Source of the DNA: Phymatolithon calcareum
Taxonomy: Eukaryota > Rhodophyta > Florideophyceae > Hapalidiales
NCBI GenBank assembly: GCA_977006965.1
Contig: OZ345380.1
Location: forward strand, 1,302,001 to 1,366,000
Reading direction: 5' to 3'
DNA: 64,000 nucleotides
Part shown: in pieces, positions 53,577-64,000 of the stretch
How positions within the stretch are numbered: the first letter of the stretch is position 1
How the letters are laid out: each line of letters starts with the position of its first letter
The notes under the pieces: generated by a model
The model's database searches: none
The model's input: the letters and a program-made list of their open reading frames with translations, nothing else
What the model was told of the DNA's origin: nothing
Translations under genes and position numbers: made by a program

Positions 53577-54740
53577 AAAACTAAGATGCCACGCAGTTAG
53601 ACTAGTCAGTCACATGGCATGTGGTATCAATTCATAGATTACAAATAGGAAGTGTCCCATCGCGAATAGGGGGATATATGTTTCTTTATTTTAAAAGCTC
53701 CCAAAGCCTCAATTTGAGTAACAGGGCAGTTTCTCGCTGTTTTTCATATTCATCTCTCTGCTATCCTTCAAATATATACTTAATCCGAATTTCTCTCCCT
53801 GTGAGGGCCCGAGTAAGTCTTTTGCATTCATATTCCGTTTCTTGGTCCATCTTCATAGACCGTAGTATACGTTGCAACACGATGAGCTCAACCACAGCAC
53901 CAGTCCCAAAGTACTTCGCCAGAATGGATTTTCTCCACAAAGGAACTCTGTTGAAAATTACTCTCAGGCATCTCAACCGTGCAGTTCTGTCCCTTATATA
54001 TAGCACTCCTGATAGGTCGTTCGGTACGCCGATCGGGATTTTAACTGTCCGGTCCTCTTCTTCCAACGACCAGACTTTGACTGTTGCTTGTAGGCGTCGC
54101 TTTTTTGACATCATACCTTCTTCCGCTTGTTTCAGAGCGAATAACAGGACGGGGGCAACAACTAGGAATCGGTCAATGAGGACGGCGATCCAGGAAGGAC
54201 GACGTAAACTGAGTCAATTGTTCAAACGACGTTCAGAAGAATGCGCGATCAACGACCACTGCCATCTCCTCTCTTACAGTACACCACATGGGCATTCTTC
54301 TGCAAGATGCGAAGTGCCCCTTGGGTTGCCGTATAGAACGATATATTTTGGACTGATCCATAATCGAGGGAATGGTCCAAAAATGAATATAACTGTTTAT
54401 TACGGTTAAGCCCGAATTGAAACCAGGCTCGGGCAATGTTGCTCTGTTTCAGGGGATGCTGGAACTATTCGAATAATGAAAAAGACGACTTTGTGTAATC
54501 ATTAGAAAATCTCCTCAAGGAGATGTGTATTCTTCCTGTCCGTCACGCATTACTGGAAAAATGGGAACAATTACATACCAATCGCTGGGCAAAGAAAACA
54601 AAGCTACCGAGTGGAATTGCTTCCAAAATTTGCTTACCCTGGACCCCACTCGATCCCGTGGATGTTTAATAGTTTTCTGTGAAACCTCATTGTAGAATTT
54701 TCGCTTTTGAAGGTTTCCTATTGTTCTCTATATCCATTCC
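53577..54740. other. Intergenic, no gene supported
   Basis: Overlapping frames on both strands (for example 53621-54409 plus, 53761-54114 minus) show no domain; neither was accepted. Confidence 0.35.
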
Positions 54741-56665
54741 CTACCGTCCACGTTTGTGGTTTGCAGAAAACAGAATTGCCGTAAGGAACAATAGAGCAGG
54801 GCCAACAGGAACGAGCACAGCAACACCGATAATGTTTGCTCCTATGCGACTGGCCTTGGTCTCGCACTTGGCCCTTCCTCCCAGTCCAAAGTCCATCAAT
54901 GTTCGCATATCGTCCGTCACACGGAGTTGAAGAATCTCTTCGTTGATTTGCAATCGAGTTTCATTTCGAACACCCTTTCCAAATAGCCATCCTGCTCCGA
55001 ATGAGTATAGCCCACGCTCTGTGCTGTAGATGGTCAACTTGTGACAAACTTTTCTTTTCAAAATTCCATATCGCGCAAAGTGCTGTATTCATGAACAAGG
55101 ATCGCACACAAATGTTAGAGCGAGCTGTATATGCTTCAATAAGCACTACAAAGTATTCAAAAGTTATCTGCTTACGTCGAAAGTGACAGTATATCTGGCA
55201 CTATGTCGCTTGTCCAGAACCTTGTCAAAACTACACGATATCTCGAGAGAGTCAGAGCTGAATGTTAGAATACTTTCTCGGTCACCGACTGTGAACAAAC
55301 TGCGAAGACATACCAATCGCTCGAAGAGTTGCATCTGTGCCAAGGAAACATAGACGCGTCGTTGTATATTCTGTACGGATCGACTGGGAGCAAGCAATAA
55401 AACATTTGAGTGACTGCATTGTTAATAAATGAAGTTGGACACGATATGTAGAGTGAAATGCGGTACATACCAATCTTTCGCCAAATGTCTTCAATACCGG
55501 ACGACTCGAGTACAACGTATTTTGAAAGTTCACCCGCAGATAGTCTCTCAAGGTTCGGAACCACCACGGAACGCTCTTCAATCATGAAATTGACAACAGC
55601 AATTTCATAGAAGAGAATGAAAATGATAAACAAGAAGGATAGCGCACCTCGAAAGAGCCACATTGATGCCTTGTATCTCCCAACATCGCATTGTGAGTCG
55701 TCAAAATCTTCCAGATCACGGTCGTTGTTCATTGCATTATTTGACTCCCGAACTTCCCGAAGTCTGTGAAGCTGAGAGGCAGCACGTAACCAAGTTGATC
55801 CGGAGCTGATGGCGGGGTCCATTGAACTGCGCGTCGAAACGGTAGGGCCAGTATGTGACTCGTTTTGCACAGGTTCTCCCATGAAGTGAAAGAAAAGAGT
55901 GTGCCAACGAAATCTGTCTGGCATGAAGACAAAGATAATGAGAAGACCAAAGAAGGCGATGACGAATATCATTGCCAGGAACAAAATCCACCCTTCCAGC
56001 CGAAACGGACGTATGAGCATGTGGAATGGATACGAATTAGCATCAAGATCTTCAACAGGACCAACGATAACAAGTTGACTATCCAGAATTGAAATCGAAG
56101 GATATAGTGTCTTTGAGACCCGTGACGGTGACTCGAGGAGCATTCCGGTTGCTGCGAATTGATAGTTCGGATGTGTTCGACTTCGAAGAGTTAGGAATGC
56201 CGTCAAGTCGTCGAAAGTGCACCCTGAACCTCCCCAAACACACAATGCGTCTTTGACATTGGATGCGCGGTGAATATTGAACACACTGCCACGCAGGCGG
56301 GGGAATGTTGCAGTCGGGTTGCGGCAGGGGAAGAGCTTCTGGTCGGTCTCAGAAGACAAGGACCCTTGGACATCGATGTACTGTGTCGGCAAGTTGCAGA
56401 AACAGGTCGAGTATTGTTAGTTTGCATTGTACGTGCTGTGTCTGGTAGGCGGCGGGTGGCGCGGTGGACTTACGGGCTCTTCCTGTAGAAAGAGGAAGCA
56501 AACCTCGTCCTGGCACTGTCGGAATTCTGTCTGGTACTTCTCAAATCGTGTTAGACATTTCATGCCATCTCCTCTTGGTGTAATTTCCTCGGCATTTTGT
56601 GAAGCGGTCACTGTAAAACCATACAGAGCGAGGAAAACGAGCTCAAGTCGAATAAGTCGCATCAT
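54741..56665 (-). CDS. Ionotropic glutamate receptor-like channel, five exons
   Basis: Proposed complement(join(54741..55037, 55176..55257, 55314..55383, 55471..56380, 56474..56665)). Exon 1 starts MMRLIRLELVFLALYGFTV, a signal peptide. Introns of 93, 87, 56 and about 138 bp have GTAAGT, GTATGT, GTATGT and GTAAGC donors and CAG/AAG acceptors; CTAAC-type branch points are visible in three. The protein has an S1-like ligand lobe, a first membrane helix (GWILFLAMIFVIAFFGLLII), a short pore-like loop (HTLFFHFMGEP), a long polar insert, and a helix ALSFLFIIFILFYEIAVVNF followed by MIEERSVVVPNLERLSAGEL, which matches the post-M3 S2 lobe (FLTVER...EDLSK). A C-terminal helix (NIIGVAVLVPVGPALLFLTA) ends it. 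The SYTANLAAF gate motif is not conserved. The last acceptor is the least certain. Ligand unknown. Confidence 0.65.
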
Positions 56666-56858
56666 GCCGCTCAGTAGTGTTGTCAAAGAAGAAGGGAGCG
56701 CTTCACGCCTGATCGTCTGTTCAATTCCTGTGAGTCTGGACGGCTTGTAGAGAGAGCGGGACACAAACTCCCGTGTGGAAGGTGTACACCATGAATTGAA
56801 ATTCGGTTCGTCGAAACAATGAATCTTGTTCGATTTTGAAGATCATTTTGTCATAGAA

Positions 56859-56892
56859 AAGAAAGATTTACGTATACACGTAAATCTTTCTT
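56859..56892. repeat. Hairpin, 15-bp perfect arms, 4-nt spacer
   Basis: AAGAAAGATTTACGT-ATAC-ACGTAAATCTTTCTT, about 190 bp upstream of the iGluR-like start. Confidence 0.9.
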
Positions 56893-59800
56893 CATAAGCT
56901 TGGCCGGAAACAATGCAGCCATCCACGCATCGCACAGGCGACTTATCGTCACTTAAGATGACCTTCGAATGATCCTTTATAATGATGTCAACAAAATTGT
57001 GCACGCTGAATAGCCACACGAAACACAAGTGTGGTTTCAGTGAACCAAACGGCCTGCACTAAGGATGCTGTCGGGGAAAGAATTCGCGAGGCGAGTGCCA
57101 TCCGACGTTTACCTTTTGCATGAGCGATTTTTCCGCCATAGAGAAAGCAAGAAAGAAACGACGCCAATTGTACTGAGACAGACAAACCGAAAACACCTTG
57201 GACCCTCCGGCGAACTAAGGCAAATACTTCTCTCTCGTCTCGAATGTGTCCAGTATGTCGAGCCAGCTCAAGAAATCTGGAAGGAGCTCCGTAATGTCGT
57301 CAAATGCTCCATCGCGAAAAGATGGCTCAACGATGTCAAACCAGTAGGTTAGGGTTGCACAAATGCCGTGCGATAGGATGGACAGCCAAGTTCATGGAGA
57401 CAACCCTGATTGTGCATCGCGCTTCGCTGCGTTCCAATACATTTTGGATTTCGAAAGGATAAACAACAAGGAAAACACTGCGTTTGTCGAGTGTCGTTTG
57501 GTCAGAACATGCAGTTGCGACAGAACATGGTAGTCATACGTACATTGTATACACCTATACCCTAATTTGGCCGCCATAGATTTAGATGGGACAAAGCCCA
57601 GTGAATTAACAAACGACGTGTGCAAATTCGAGTGTCAGACCCTGCCAATCTCCAGGATTAACATGCTCGACTTGAGTTTTACTTTCGGACGTTTCAATAT
57701 CGAACGCTTGGAAACCCAGTGCCCGACAGGCCTATGATGTGGGGTACCCATGTTGTACGAATCAAAGTAGCGTCTACATAGGGAGGGTGCGTCGATCAAC
57801 CCACAAGCGTTAAATAATGGTACCCAAAGGACTACCAACATCTGAGGGGAGACACTGCACAACCATCATGATGAGTCCGCTTTTAAGTCTGACTGTAAGC
57901 TACTCCCTGGTCTACGAAGCCCAATGTCGCGTACAGTGAAACAGTCTGCAACTATTCAGGTCCCCCTTTCCAGATTTCAGGATGTAACTCAATGCGAAGG
58001 CCACCATAAATCAGATTCCCAGCCGAGATCCCCACATACACATGTGAATTGGCTTAGACCCCGAGGTAGAGCTGCAAGACACCGGGCCCCTTGACAAACC
58101 ACAGCAAAGTACGATGCAAAATTGTGAACTAGTCCCGTGCATTTTATATTCCTAATCACGGTAAGCGTCGTAGCTCATCTGGAGATTTGGGATGCTCATT
58201 GGCTTCCTGGAACGGAGGATTCGGCCCGACAACTTACCGTCACGCACGCCAATAGGCGGCTTTGCGTATTGGTAGGACCGCGACGACTCTGTATCAAGTG
58301 CCTCCTACAATCGCGACTCTCCATCAAGCCTCTACGCACGTTCTGCTATCTGGATACCTCTGAATTTCGCGCGATCAGGCGTTATTGTCTGATGGACCGA
58401 TTAAGAGCAAGGAGCCCCAAGAAAGGCTTAATCGAGCGCTGCGACAGACCGGATGCTGATGACGATGAGAGCGGCACTGTATTTTGTATTGTAGTTTACG
58501 AAGGGAGGACAATGGAAAGGAAGATGATCGAAGACGCTAGTGTGCAGACGAACGAAATATTTCTTAGCACACCGACTCTCTCGCATTGCTTCCTGAATGC
58601 ATTTGTTGGATAAATTCGTGCTTTCGGAATGGCACAACGTTCTGTTATCAATTATGCAACCGGCTTAAGCGTGTACAGTGCATTGAAGATCCTCCTGTTC
58701 TGTGTCCTGTCATTTCCTGTCGGAACAGAGCATGGCGGTTGAAAAGTATGTTTGTTTCTAAACAAACAAACCCCGACTTTATCTAAAGATAAAGTCGCGG
58801 TTTTCTGTGAAGCAAATTATAAATACTGTACATCGCAGCCCTCGCCGGCTGCATAGAGTGCAGCTGATCATTTTGAACAAGAAAGTTTGAACAGCGATGC
58901 ATCAGCATTCATTCCGCCCACACCAAAAAGCTCGGAGCAACAGTCGCATTGGACATCAGGAGTGTTCAGCATGCCTTGCGACGCGTTGATCGCAGGCGTG
59001 GCATCGTATGTAGACGATTATTGGATCTGGTGAGAAGACGAATGTGCAGCGATCCTGGGGAGAGCCAGCACTGAAGCTACTCAATCGCAAAGCCAAAGAA
59101 GCGCATGTGGAAGGAAACCATCAAAAGCTACTGCTCCTAGCAAAGGACTGTAACCCGCATGGATAGACTAAACTATACCAGGGCACCCTTCTCAGGCGTC
59201 ATTTGAGGACACGGCTATATTCAAGGACCAAAAACAGCAAAGACAAAATTAGAAGCCTCCCACTGGTCCTCCTGGGAAACCGTTTGCATTCTACTGTAGT
59301 GCTGTTAGGAAAGCCACGTACAAAGATAGTTAGCAACTAGAATTGCTCTTCAAGCGAGTATTTATAGTTCAGCAGACAGTTATCACGTGAAGATGCTGAG
59401 CACTTGCATACCGACAACCTAACGTCCCTGTTCATACTTTCTGATTCCATCCCACGTGTGAGTTAATGTCCGGTGGAAGGGCAGCAACCCAGAGTTTGTA
59501 ATGGGATGTGCACTCTCTGGCTTCATCTTTTGCACCATTCGTGCCGCTGGGCATGCTGCGTTACGAGCAATCAGAATGCCCAGGTCAGCGTCGGATTCAC
59601 GACCGGCACTCTAGCCAGCTCAGCAAGTTTGCCACGTGTGCGAAAAAACCCTCACCAAGGGCGCGCACATGCAGCGAGTGTAACGTAAACCTAAATGGGC
59701 GGTAGTGTAAGAAAAAGCCACCGAATGCAGCTCATGCACGGGAAACTTTGCCGCTCCCCTGTGCCCGCTTCGCTGTCATGGGCGTAATATTGTTGCCAGC

Positions 59801-60238
59801 GCAGCACGAGGGAGATTCCGCAGTTATCATAATAATATGGCAAAATTTTTATTTCTTCTAATTTTTCAGTGCACAGCGCACCACCCTCACATATAGGACA
59901 GCTGTCATTCGCCTGGTGTGAGTCGAAACGGACAACATTCGCCACCAAACATTACGCTCAAGGTAACTATCCCGCACAGCACACGCCCACCATCTTCACG
60001 TCGAACAACGCTCACAACACTCAGCACCAAAGCATATACCCAGCCAACTACTGTTGAAAGCATTCTCTGCTCCAAAGTGTCCACCGCAACGCGAAAGACT
60101 CTTCTCAAGGCCCTCTGACCCCCTCGGAACGGCTCCTTTTCTGATCTCCGCTTCACATTGCACACTCCGGACCTCTACTCGTCTGCGTCAGACTTTTAAG
60201 CGTCGTCCGCCCGAACCAAAAATCACCGCACATTCACA
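56893..60238. other. 3.3-kb intergenic region, no gene supported
   Basis: Frames at 57065-57352 and 58137-58613 have no recognised domain. Two hairpins lie at 58750-58797. The final 200 bp form the leader of the gene at 60239. Confidence 0.35.
58750..58797. repeat. Two neighbouring hairpins, 8-bp and 11-bp arms
   Basis: GTTTGTTT-CT-AAACAAAC (58750-58767) and CGACTTTATCT-AA-AGATAAAGTCG (58774-58797). Confidence 0.9.
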
Positions 60239-60706
60239 ATGGTCGCTCGTACTTCATCCGTCGTCGTGTCCCCGACCGCCGATTTCTCTCCTAGAAGCCC
60301 CGTCGCCGCAACCTTGCATCCTCGCACCCGGCTCGTCAAGCCGGTCGCGCCGCACTCAGAAAAAGCGATGCGCTTACAGAAGCTGTTTAAATTGGGAGAA
60401 GGTCGTTATGCTAATGACGCGTTTGCCGATATATATTGCCGCACACTACAGACCGCTGTTCGCGGAAATGCGTGGCGTAATAAACGCATGGAGAACGAGC
60501 TGGCTGCTCTGCGCAAGCAGAATGCCGCTATGCGCGCCGCCAAAAACCAGCAAATTGTCGTGCAGAAGAATATTGGGGAGGGCGGCGACGACAACAAGGT
60601 TATTTATCAGGGCAATATTATTGGTGCTAAAAATACCATGCGTAAATGCGGCGCCGACGCCCGTCAGGACGGCGTTTCGGGCACCGGTTTCCCGCGCACG
60701 GCCTAG
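60239..60706 (+). CDS. Small basic protein with helical core, unknown function
   Basis: 155 residues. Residues 1-45 are rich in Ser, Thr, Arg, Val and Pro with few acids, like a plastid transit peptide. The central part (AMRLQKLFKLGEGRYANDAF, then about 40 residues ending RMENELAALRKQNAAMRAAK) is a helix-turn-coiled-coil. The tail is Gly-rich. The frame, ATG context (CACAATGG) and C-rich leader support a real gene. I do not recognise the family; a thylakoid or plastid accessory protein would fit, but that is a guess. Confidence 0.5.
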   Translation: MVARTSSVVVSPTADFSPRSPVAATLHPRTRLVKPVAPHSEKAMRLQKLFKLGEGRYANDAFADIYCRTLQTAVRGNAWRNKRMENELAALRKQNAAMRAAKNQQIVVQKNIGEGGDDNKVIYQGNIIGAKNTMRKCGADARQDGVSGTGFPRTA

Positions 60707-61916
60707 CGTGCAGCAAAATTTCGCCGGTTTGTTGCGTTCCGGCGCGCTGGTAGGATCCAGCTACTCTGCATTCACAGTTTTCGAATTACGCCCGTTGTCG
60801 AGACTGAAGAGCTGTTGCACCGGACTCTGGTTGTATTACATAATACGAAGTGCTTTCTGTGATGGAGTTACAATCGTGGAGACATCGCAGCACGCCTCTG
60901 TTAAGCAGTGGATCTATGATTTGAGAAGAATGAGTTTCCCGTCTTGTAAATCTGAATTCATAATGTCATTGCTCTCCTTCCTTTTATATTACTATTTTGG
61001 AATTGATTGCAGTGCCACACAAAAAGTAGACATGACGATGAACGTGTACCCATTACCCGTGATTCTGAGGAGTCCCGCCTATTGACAATAATTGTCAATA
61101 GGCGATACAGTATTTCTTATTTTGCCGCTGTGAACTTTATGTTCGATCAGCGGGCATTGGCCGAGATTAATTTTGCTCTCCATAACGGTCATACTGACAA
61201 ACGGCGAAACACTTACCTTCTCTCACTACAAGTTTGAAAATTCAAAGTTGTTCGGCAGTAGATGCTTTCGTGACCCGCCGATGTCCGGCAATCCATACTA
61301 TCGGAGGATAGTCTCCGAATTAAAGAGCATTGGCTCATTGCGAGTCTGCTAATCATCAAAGCACCACGTGATGTACACATGTATACAATCCATCGCCCAT
61401 TTGTGCGCAGCTCCCTACTCAAGTCGCAGCCCTTATGGTACAGTTTGAAACAGATTCCCTAAAGGCAGTTCAATGCATTCTGCGTCTATCTTTTACGAAG
61501 GAATGATCCTTGCGTGACCTCCATCATGAATGCGCAGACGTAATGTACGTGGTGTATCATCCCTCATCCTGTAACATCACCCTGTACGACTCCCAAAATG
61601 CATTCTCCGCTCTGCCCACACACGAACAGTTTTGTCACGAGATCCCGAAACCATCTATAAGAAAAATATTTCAGGAAGAGAGAAGACGACGGGTTAACCC
61701 GATATGATATTATTTGGCCAAAAAGTTTTAAGAAAAATAACAATGCATCTGGAGTACTTCCTGTGCTATTTTTCGATGTCATTGCCCCTCAACAAGAAAT
61801 CCAATTCCCTCCGCGCTCGCAAGATCCATCTCTGCGCAAACCAGCCCGCCCGCATTTGGGCATCTTGCAGAATGCGCACATGCAAACTCTCCATCACATA
61901 CCGTCCGTAGCAGCAC
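60707..61916. other. Intergenic with one perfect palindrome
   Basis: Between two plus-strand genes. No further gene found; the palindrome at 61076-61104 is listed separately. Confidence 0.4.
61076..61104. repeat. Palindrome, 14-bp perfect arms, 1-nt spacer
   Basis: CGCCTATTGACAAT-A-ATTGTCAATAGGCG. Confidence 0.9.
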
Positions 61917-63560
61917 ATGGAATCCCCGGAAGTGCATCCACTGCACTCGCTGGCCGGGCTCACCGTCGCGGTAGTAGGAAGTGACGGGAGCGGTAAATCC
62001 GCGCTGGTCGCCGCGCTCACAGATCTCAGTGGTCTCCCAGTGCCTCTTCCATCACCCTCTCCTCCCTCCCCATCTCCTTCAGCACCGCTGACACATGTGC
62101 TCCGCTCCCCGCCCTTGCGCTTACTGCAAGGTCAATTATCGCGCCTGTCACGTGCACTGCGTCTGACACGGGTGCTCCGCTCCGCGCCCTTGCGTTTGCT
62201 GCAAGGCCAATTCTCGCGTGTATCACGTGAACTCCGTCTTGCACGTGCGCGCGGCTCCTGCATCCCGCACGTGCTCCCCACAGGGGATGACGCCGCCCCG
62301 CTGATCCTTCTGGAAGCCACCGGCGGGTCTGGGGCGTCCGCCGTGGGCAAGGCGGCGCAAGGGCGACATATTGACATAGTGATATTTGTAACCCGTCTCG
62401 ACGAGACTCGTGTAGTTGCCGATGATCGTATAGTACTGGTGCGACTTGCGCGCGCACTGGGCACATCGTTTCTCGATCGCACGCTCTTCGTGTTCACACA
62501 CGGCTGCGCCACTCCACCGCATCGTCTCTCCTTTGAGCAATTCGTGCGCGGACGACGAGATGTGCTTTGGGGATTCATTATGGATCTTGTTCCGCCGGTG
62601 CCGGTCGGTACTCCGCATGTCGTTGTGGAGCCCTCCTTTCGCGATCCGCTCGTCTCCCCGGTTCCCGCCGATCTCTTCACAGAAACTGGGGTCGTTTTCG
62701 ATCGAAAGTTCCGGGCACCCTGGTCACGCCGACGGGTGCAGGCGTCATCGGAAGAACAGAATGGAGTGGCGATGGATGATAGTCCGGTGGGGAATGGACC
62801 GATGCCGCCGTCGCTTGCGCAGCGTATTGCGGAGGTGGATGTTGGTCTCAGTCCCGTCGAACAATTCGCTGTATTGGACGCCCCGCAACCAGACGAGGAT
62901 CCCGCGGAATTCGCGCGCTATCGGGAACCGCCACCGCCTGTAATCACAGTTGTGGAGTTGTCGGGACTTTGTCCGACGGATGCGGACGGCAAGCGCGTGT
63001 TACCTGATGGAACTGTGTGGATGCCTATGCTGGTGAGTTCTATTGCAGAGCGTGCCACTCGGGTTGAGCCCGTTGCAGGGGCAGTCGAGTTGGCGGCTCC
63101 GCCACAGTCTGTGGGACCATGGATGGGATTTCGTGGTGCCGTAGCCGCCGTGCTGAGCGACCCTCGTAGAGCGATGCTTTTGCAGATTCTGTTGAGCGGT
63201 TTGTTGACGAATGCGATCGTGAGAGTACATGAAATGGTTGAAGATGCTAAAAGGAGACGGAAGAAGGTGGATTTGGTTGTCGGTATCAGCGATGAAGAGT
63301 TTGAAAAACTTTCGCGAGATGACCCTGATGAAGGCATTGCTGTGCTGTCCCTCGAGGGCGGTGGCAGGGGAAGAGATGAACTAAAGTTTGAGGAGAAAGA
63401 ACTATTTGGGTCGCTTGAGGACGCGGAGCAGGAGTTCTTTGGGCCGATGCCGATGGAGAGCAGCTATGGACCGAAGGCAGGGCCGACTTTCCGAGGCGGG
63501 GACCAGATGAACGAGCAAGGCGGAGACTCAAGCTCTGAATCTTCTTCTGTGTCGTCGTAG
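61917..63560 (+). CDS. TOC34/TOC159-like GTPase of the plastid outer envelope
   Basis: 547 residues, one exon. The P-loop GSDGSGKSALVA (21-32) opens a GTPase domain. The segment DIVIFVTRLDETRVVADDRI (153-172) followed by RTLFVFTHGCATPPHRLSFEQF (178-199) corresponds to the D-x-(V/L)-x-(Y/F)-V-x-R-L-D-x-x-R-V and L-T-H-x3-x-P-P-x2-L block typical of TOC GTPases; THG is the G4 element. The G3 D-T-P-G motif is replaced by EATGG. A hydrophobic helix (about 419-437, AMLLQILLSGLLTNAIVRV) near the C-terminus fits a tail anchor, followed by a charged, acidic tail. TOC GTPases receive preproteins at the plastid surface. A 25-residue repeat unit sits twice at 58-107. An AIG1-like relative is the less likely alternative. 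Confidence 0.7.
   Translation: MESPEVHPLHSLAGLTVAVVGSDGSGKSALVAALTDLSGLPVPLPSPSPPSPSPSAPLTHVLRSPPLRLLQGQLSRLSRALRLTRVLRSAPLRLLQGQFSRVSRELRLARARGSCIPHVLPTGDDAAPLILLEATGGSGASAVGKAAQGRHIDIVIFVTRLDETRVVADDRIVLVRLARALGTSFLDRTLFVFTHGCATPPHRLSFEQFVRGRRDVLWGFIMDLVPPVPVGTPHVVVEPSFRDPLVSPVPADLFTETGVVFDRKFRAPWSRRRVQASSEEQNGVAMDDSPVGNGPMPPSLAQRIAEVDVGLSPVEQFAVLDAPQPDEDPAEFARYREPPPPVITVVELSGLCPTDADGKRVLPDGTVWMPMLVSSIAERATRVEPVAGAVELAAPPQSVGPWMGFRGAVAAVLSDPRRAMLLQILLSGLLTNAIVRVHEMVEDAKRRRKKVDLVVGISDEEFEKLSRDDPDEGIAVLSLEGGGRGRDELKFEEKELFGSLEDAEQEFFGPMPMESSYGPKAGPTFRGGDQMNEQGGDSSSESSSVSS
62088..62237 (+). repeat. Two tandem 75-bp units coding a 25-residue repeat
   Basis: Unit 1 (LTHVLRSPPLRLLQGQLSRL...) and unit 2 (LTRVLRSAPLRLLQGQFSRV...) differ at only a few residues, and the nucleotide sequences are also close, so the duplication is recent. 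It lies between the P-loop and the G3 region of the TOC-like GTPase. Confidence 0.9.
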
Positions 63561-64000
63561 GCAAATTTGTACTTGTCGCCAAGGCTTTCTGATGGCGTTT
63601 GCGTCTTTCAGCAAGTGCTGAAGCTCCCAATTGCCATCTGATGGCGGTACGATATGCACCGAAGAAATTTCTGTATAGTGCCGAACGATCGATATCGTCC
63701 AAGAAACAGCGGTGTCGTTGAGGTTGCTCGACGGGGACTCAAAAGTGTTGTTTCCTCCAGCGATGCCTGTGACCATGGCAACAATTCGATCCTTTGTCAA
63801 TCCGTCGGCCAAAAACAAAGTCGTCAACATGGCAATTCAACCCGACAAACTGAATATGTCCTACTTATGCGCTATGGGGATTTCCAATCAGCTCATGGCG
63901 AAATTATGTGCAGTGGTCGCAGGGTTTCACTAAGGCGGATGAAGCAATACCGGAGATGGCATCATGATTGTAGGATTTGCTGGACGCGCCGTTTCTCGAC
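63561..64000. other. Right edge, unassigned
   Basis: Two opposing frames of moderate length (63528-63830 minus; 63712-63933 plus) overlap each other. Neither has a recognisable domain, and either could be an exon continuing outside the window. Confidence 0.3.

Noticed and set aside
53621-54409. 262-codon plus-strand frame
   Set aside because: No domain or targeting feature, overlapped by a minus-strand frame with equal claim; neither chosen.
58970-59030. ASYVDDYWIW reading that resembles an RT YxDD box
   Set aside because: Only a few residues, with a stop just after and no neighbouring RT motifs.
62026-62680. Minus-strand frames of 146 and 182 codons
   Set aside because: Antisense to the TOC-like GTPase.
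63528-63933. Two opposing frames at the right edge
   Set aside because: They overlap each other, and neither shows a domain; not enough to choose a strand.

Overview
This is nuclear DNA of a photosynthetic eukaryote with a compact, intron-poor gene style, most likely a florideophyte red alga such as Chondrus (inference from content, not from a search). The reasons are: a TOC-type GTPase of the plastid import apparatus, a plastid-type ABC1K kinase, a DnaJ-type zinc-finger protein with a plastid-like N-terminus, short introns of about 55-100 bp with GT..AG ends and CTAAC/TTAAC-like branch points, single-exon genes of more than 1 kb, and many non-LTR retrotransposon fragments. There is no bacterial operon structure, CRISPR or rRNA.

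Layout. 0.4-24.3 kb is a gene-rich block: a DEDDh exonuclease (-), a type II membrane glycosyltransferase (-), an ARID protein that probably splices to a helical C-terminal exon (-, Swi1/ARID1-like), an ABM-fold protein with a transit-like N-terminus (+), an Lsm-fold NAA38-like NatC subunit (-), a two-exon ABC1K kinase (-), a GT4 glycosyltransferase with a DUF1752-like N-terminus (+), a small DnaJ-zinc-finger protein (+) and a 1281-residue helical-repeat protein (-, possibly TSET/TPLATE-related). 24.3-54 kb is a transposon-rich block. It holds at least ten LINE copies of four or more families (mostly 5'-truncated, several with clear target-site duplications), two LINE tails with RNase H, a gag-protease retroelement, two piggyBac-like relics and a hAT-like fragment. 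Two host genes sit in it: an SPFH/band 7 protein at 38.5 kb and a secreted tyrosinase-like protein at 50 kb. 54.7-63.6 kb returns to genes: a five-exon ionotropic glutamate receptor-like channel (-), a small helical protein of unknown function (+) and a TOC34-like GTPase (+).

The genes do not form a pathway. ABC1K, the TOC GTPase, the DnaJ-zinc-finger protein and perhaps the ABM protein point to the plastid; the exonuclease, ARID protein and NAA38 are general nuclear or cytosolic functions; the tyrosinase-like, iGluR-like and glycosyltransferase proteins belong to the secretory or cell-surface side. The most noteworthy points are the tyrosinase-fold protein that has lost every copper-ligand histidine, the iGluR-like channel gene, the probable ARID-ARM gene reconstruction, the internal duplication in the TOC GTPase, and a set of unrelated near-perfect hairpins in intergenic DNA, one of which appears by comparison with a paralogous repeat to be a local inverted duplication. 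All gene models with introns are my own reading of splice signals and are unverified by transcripts.
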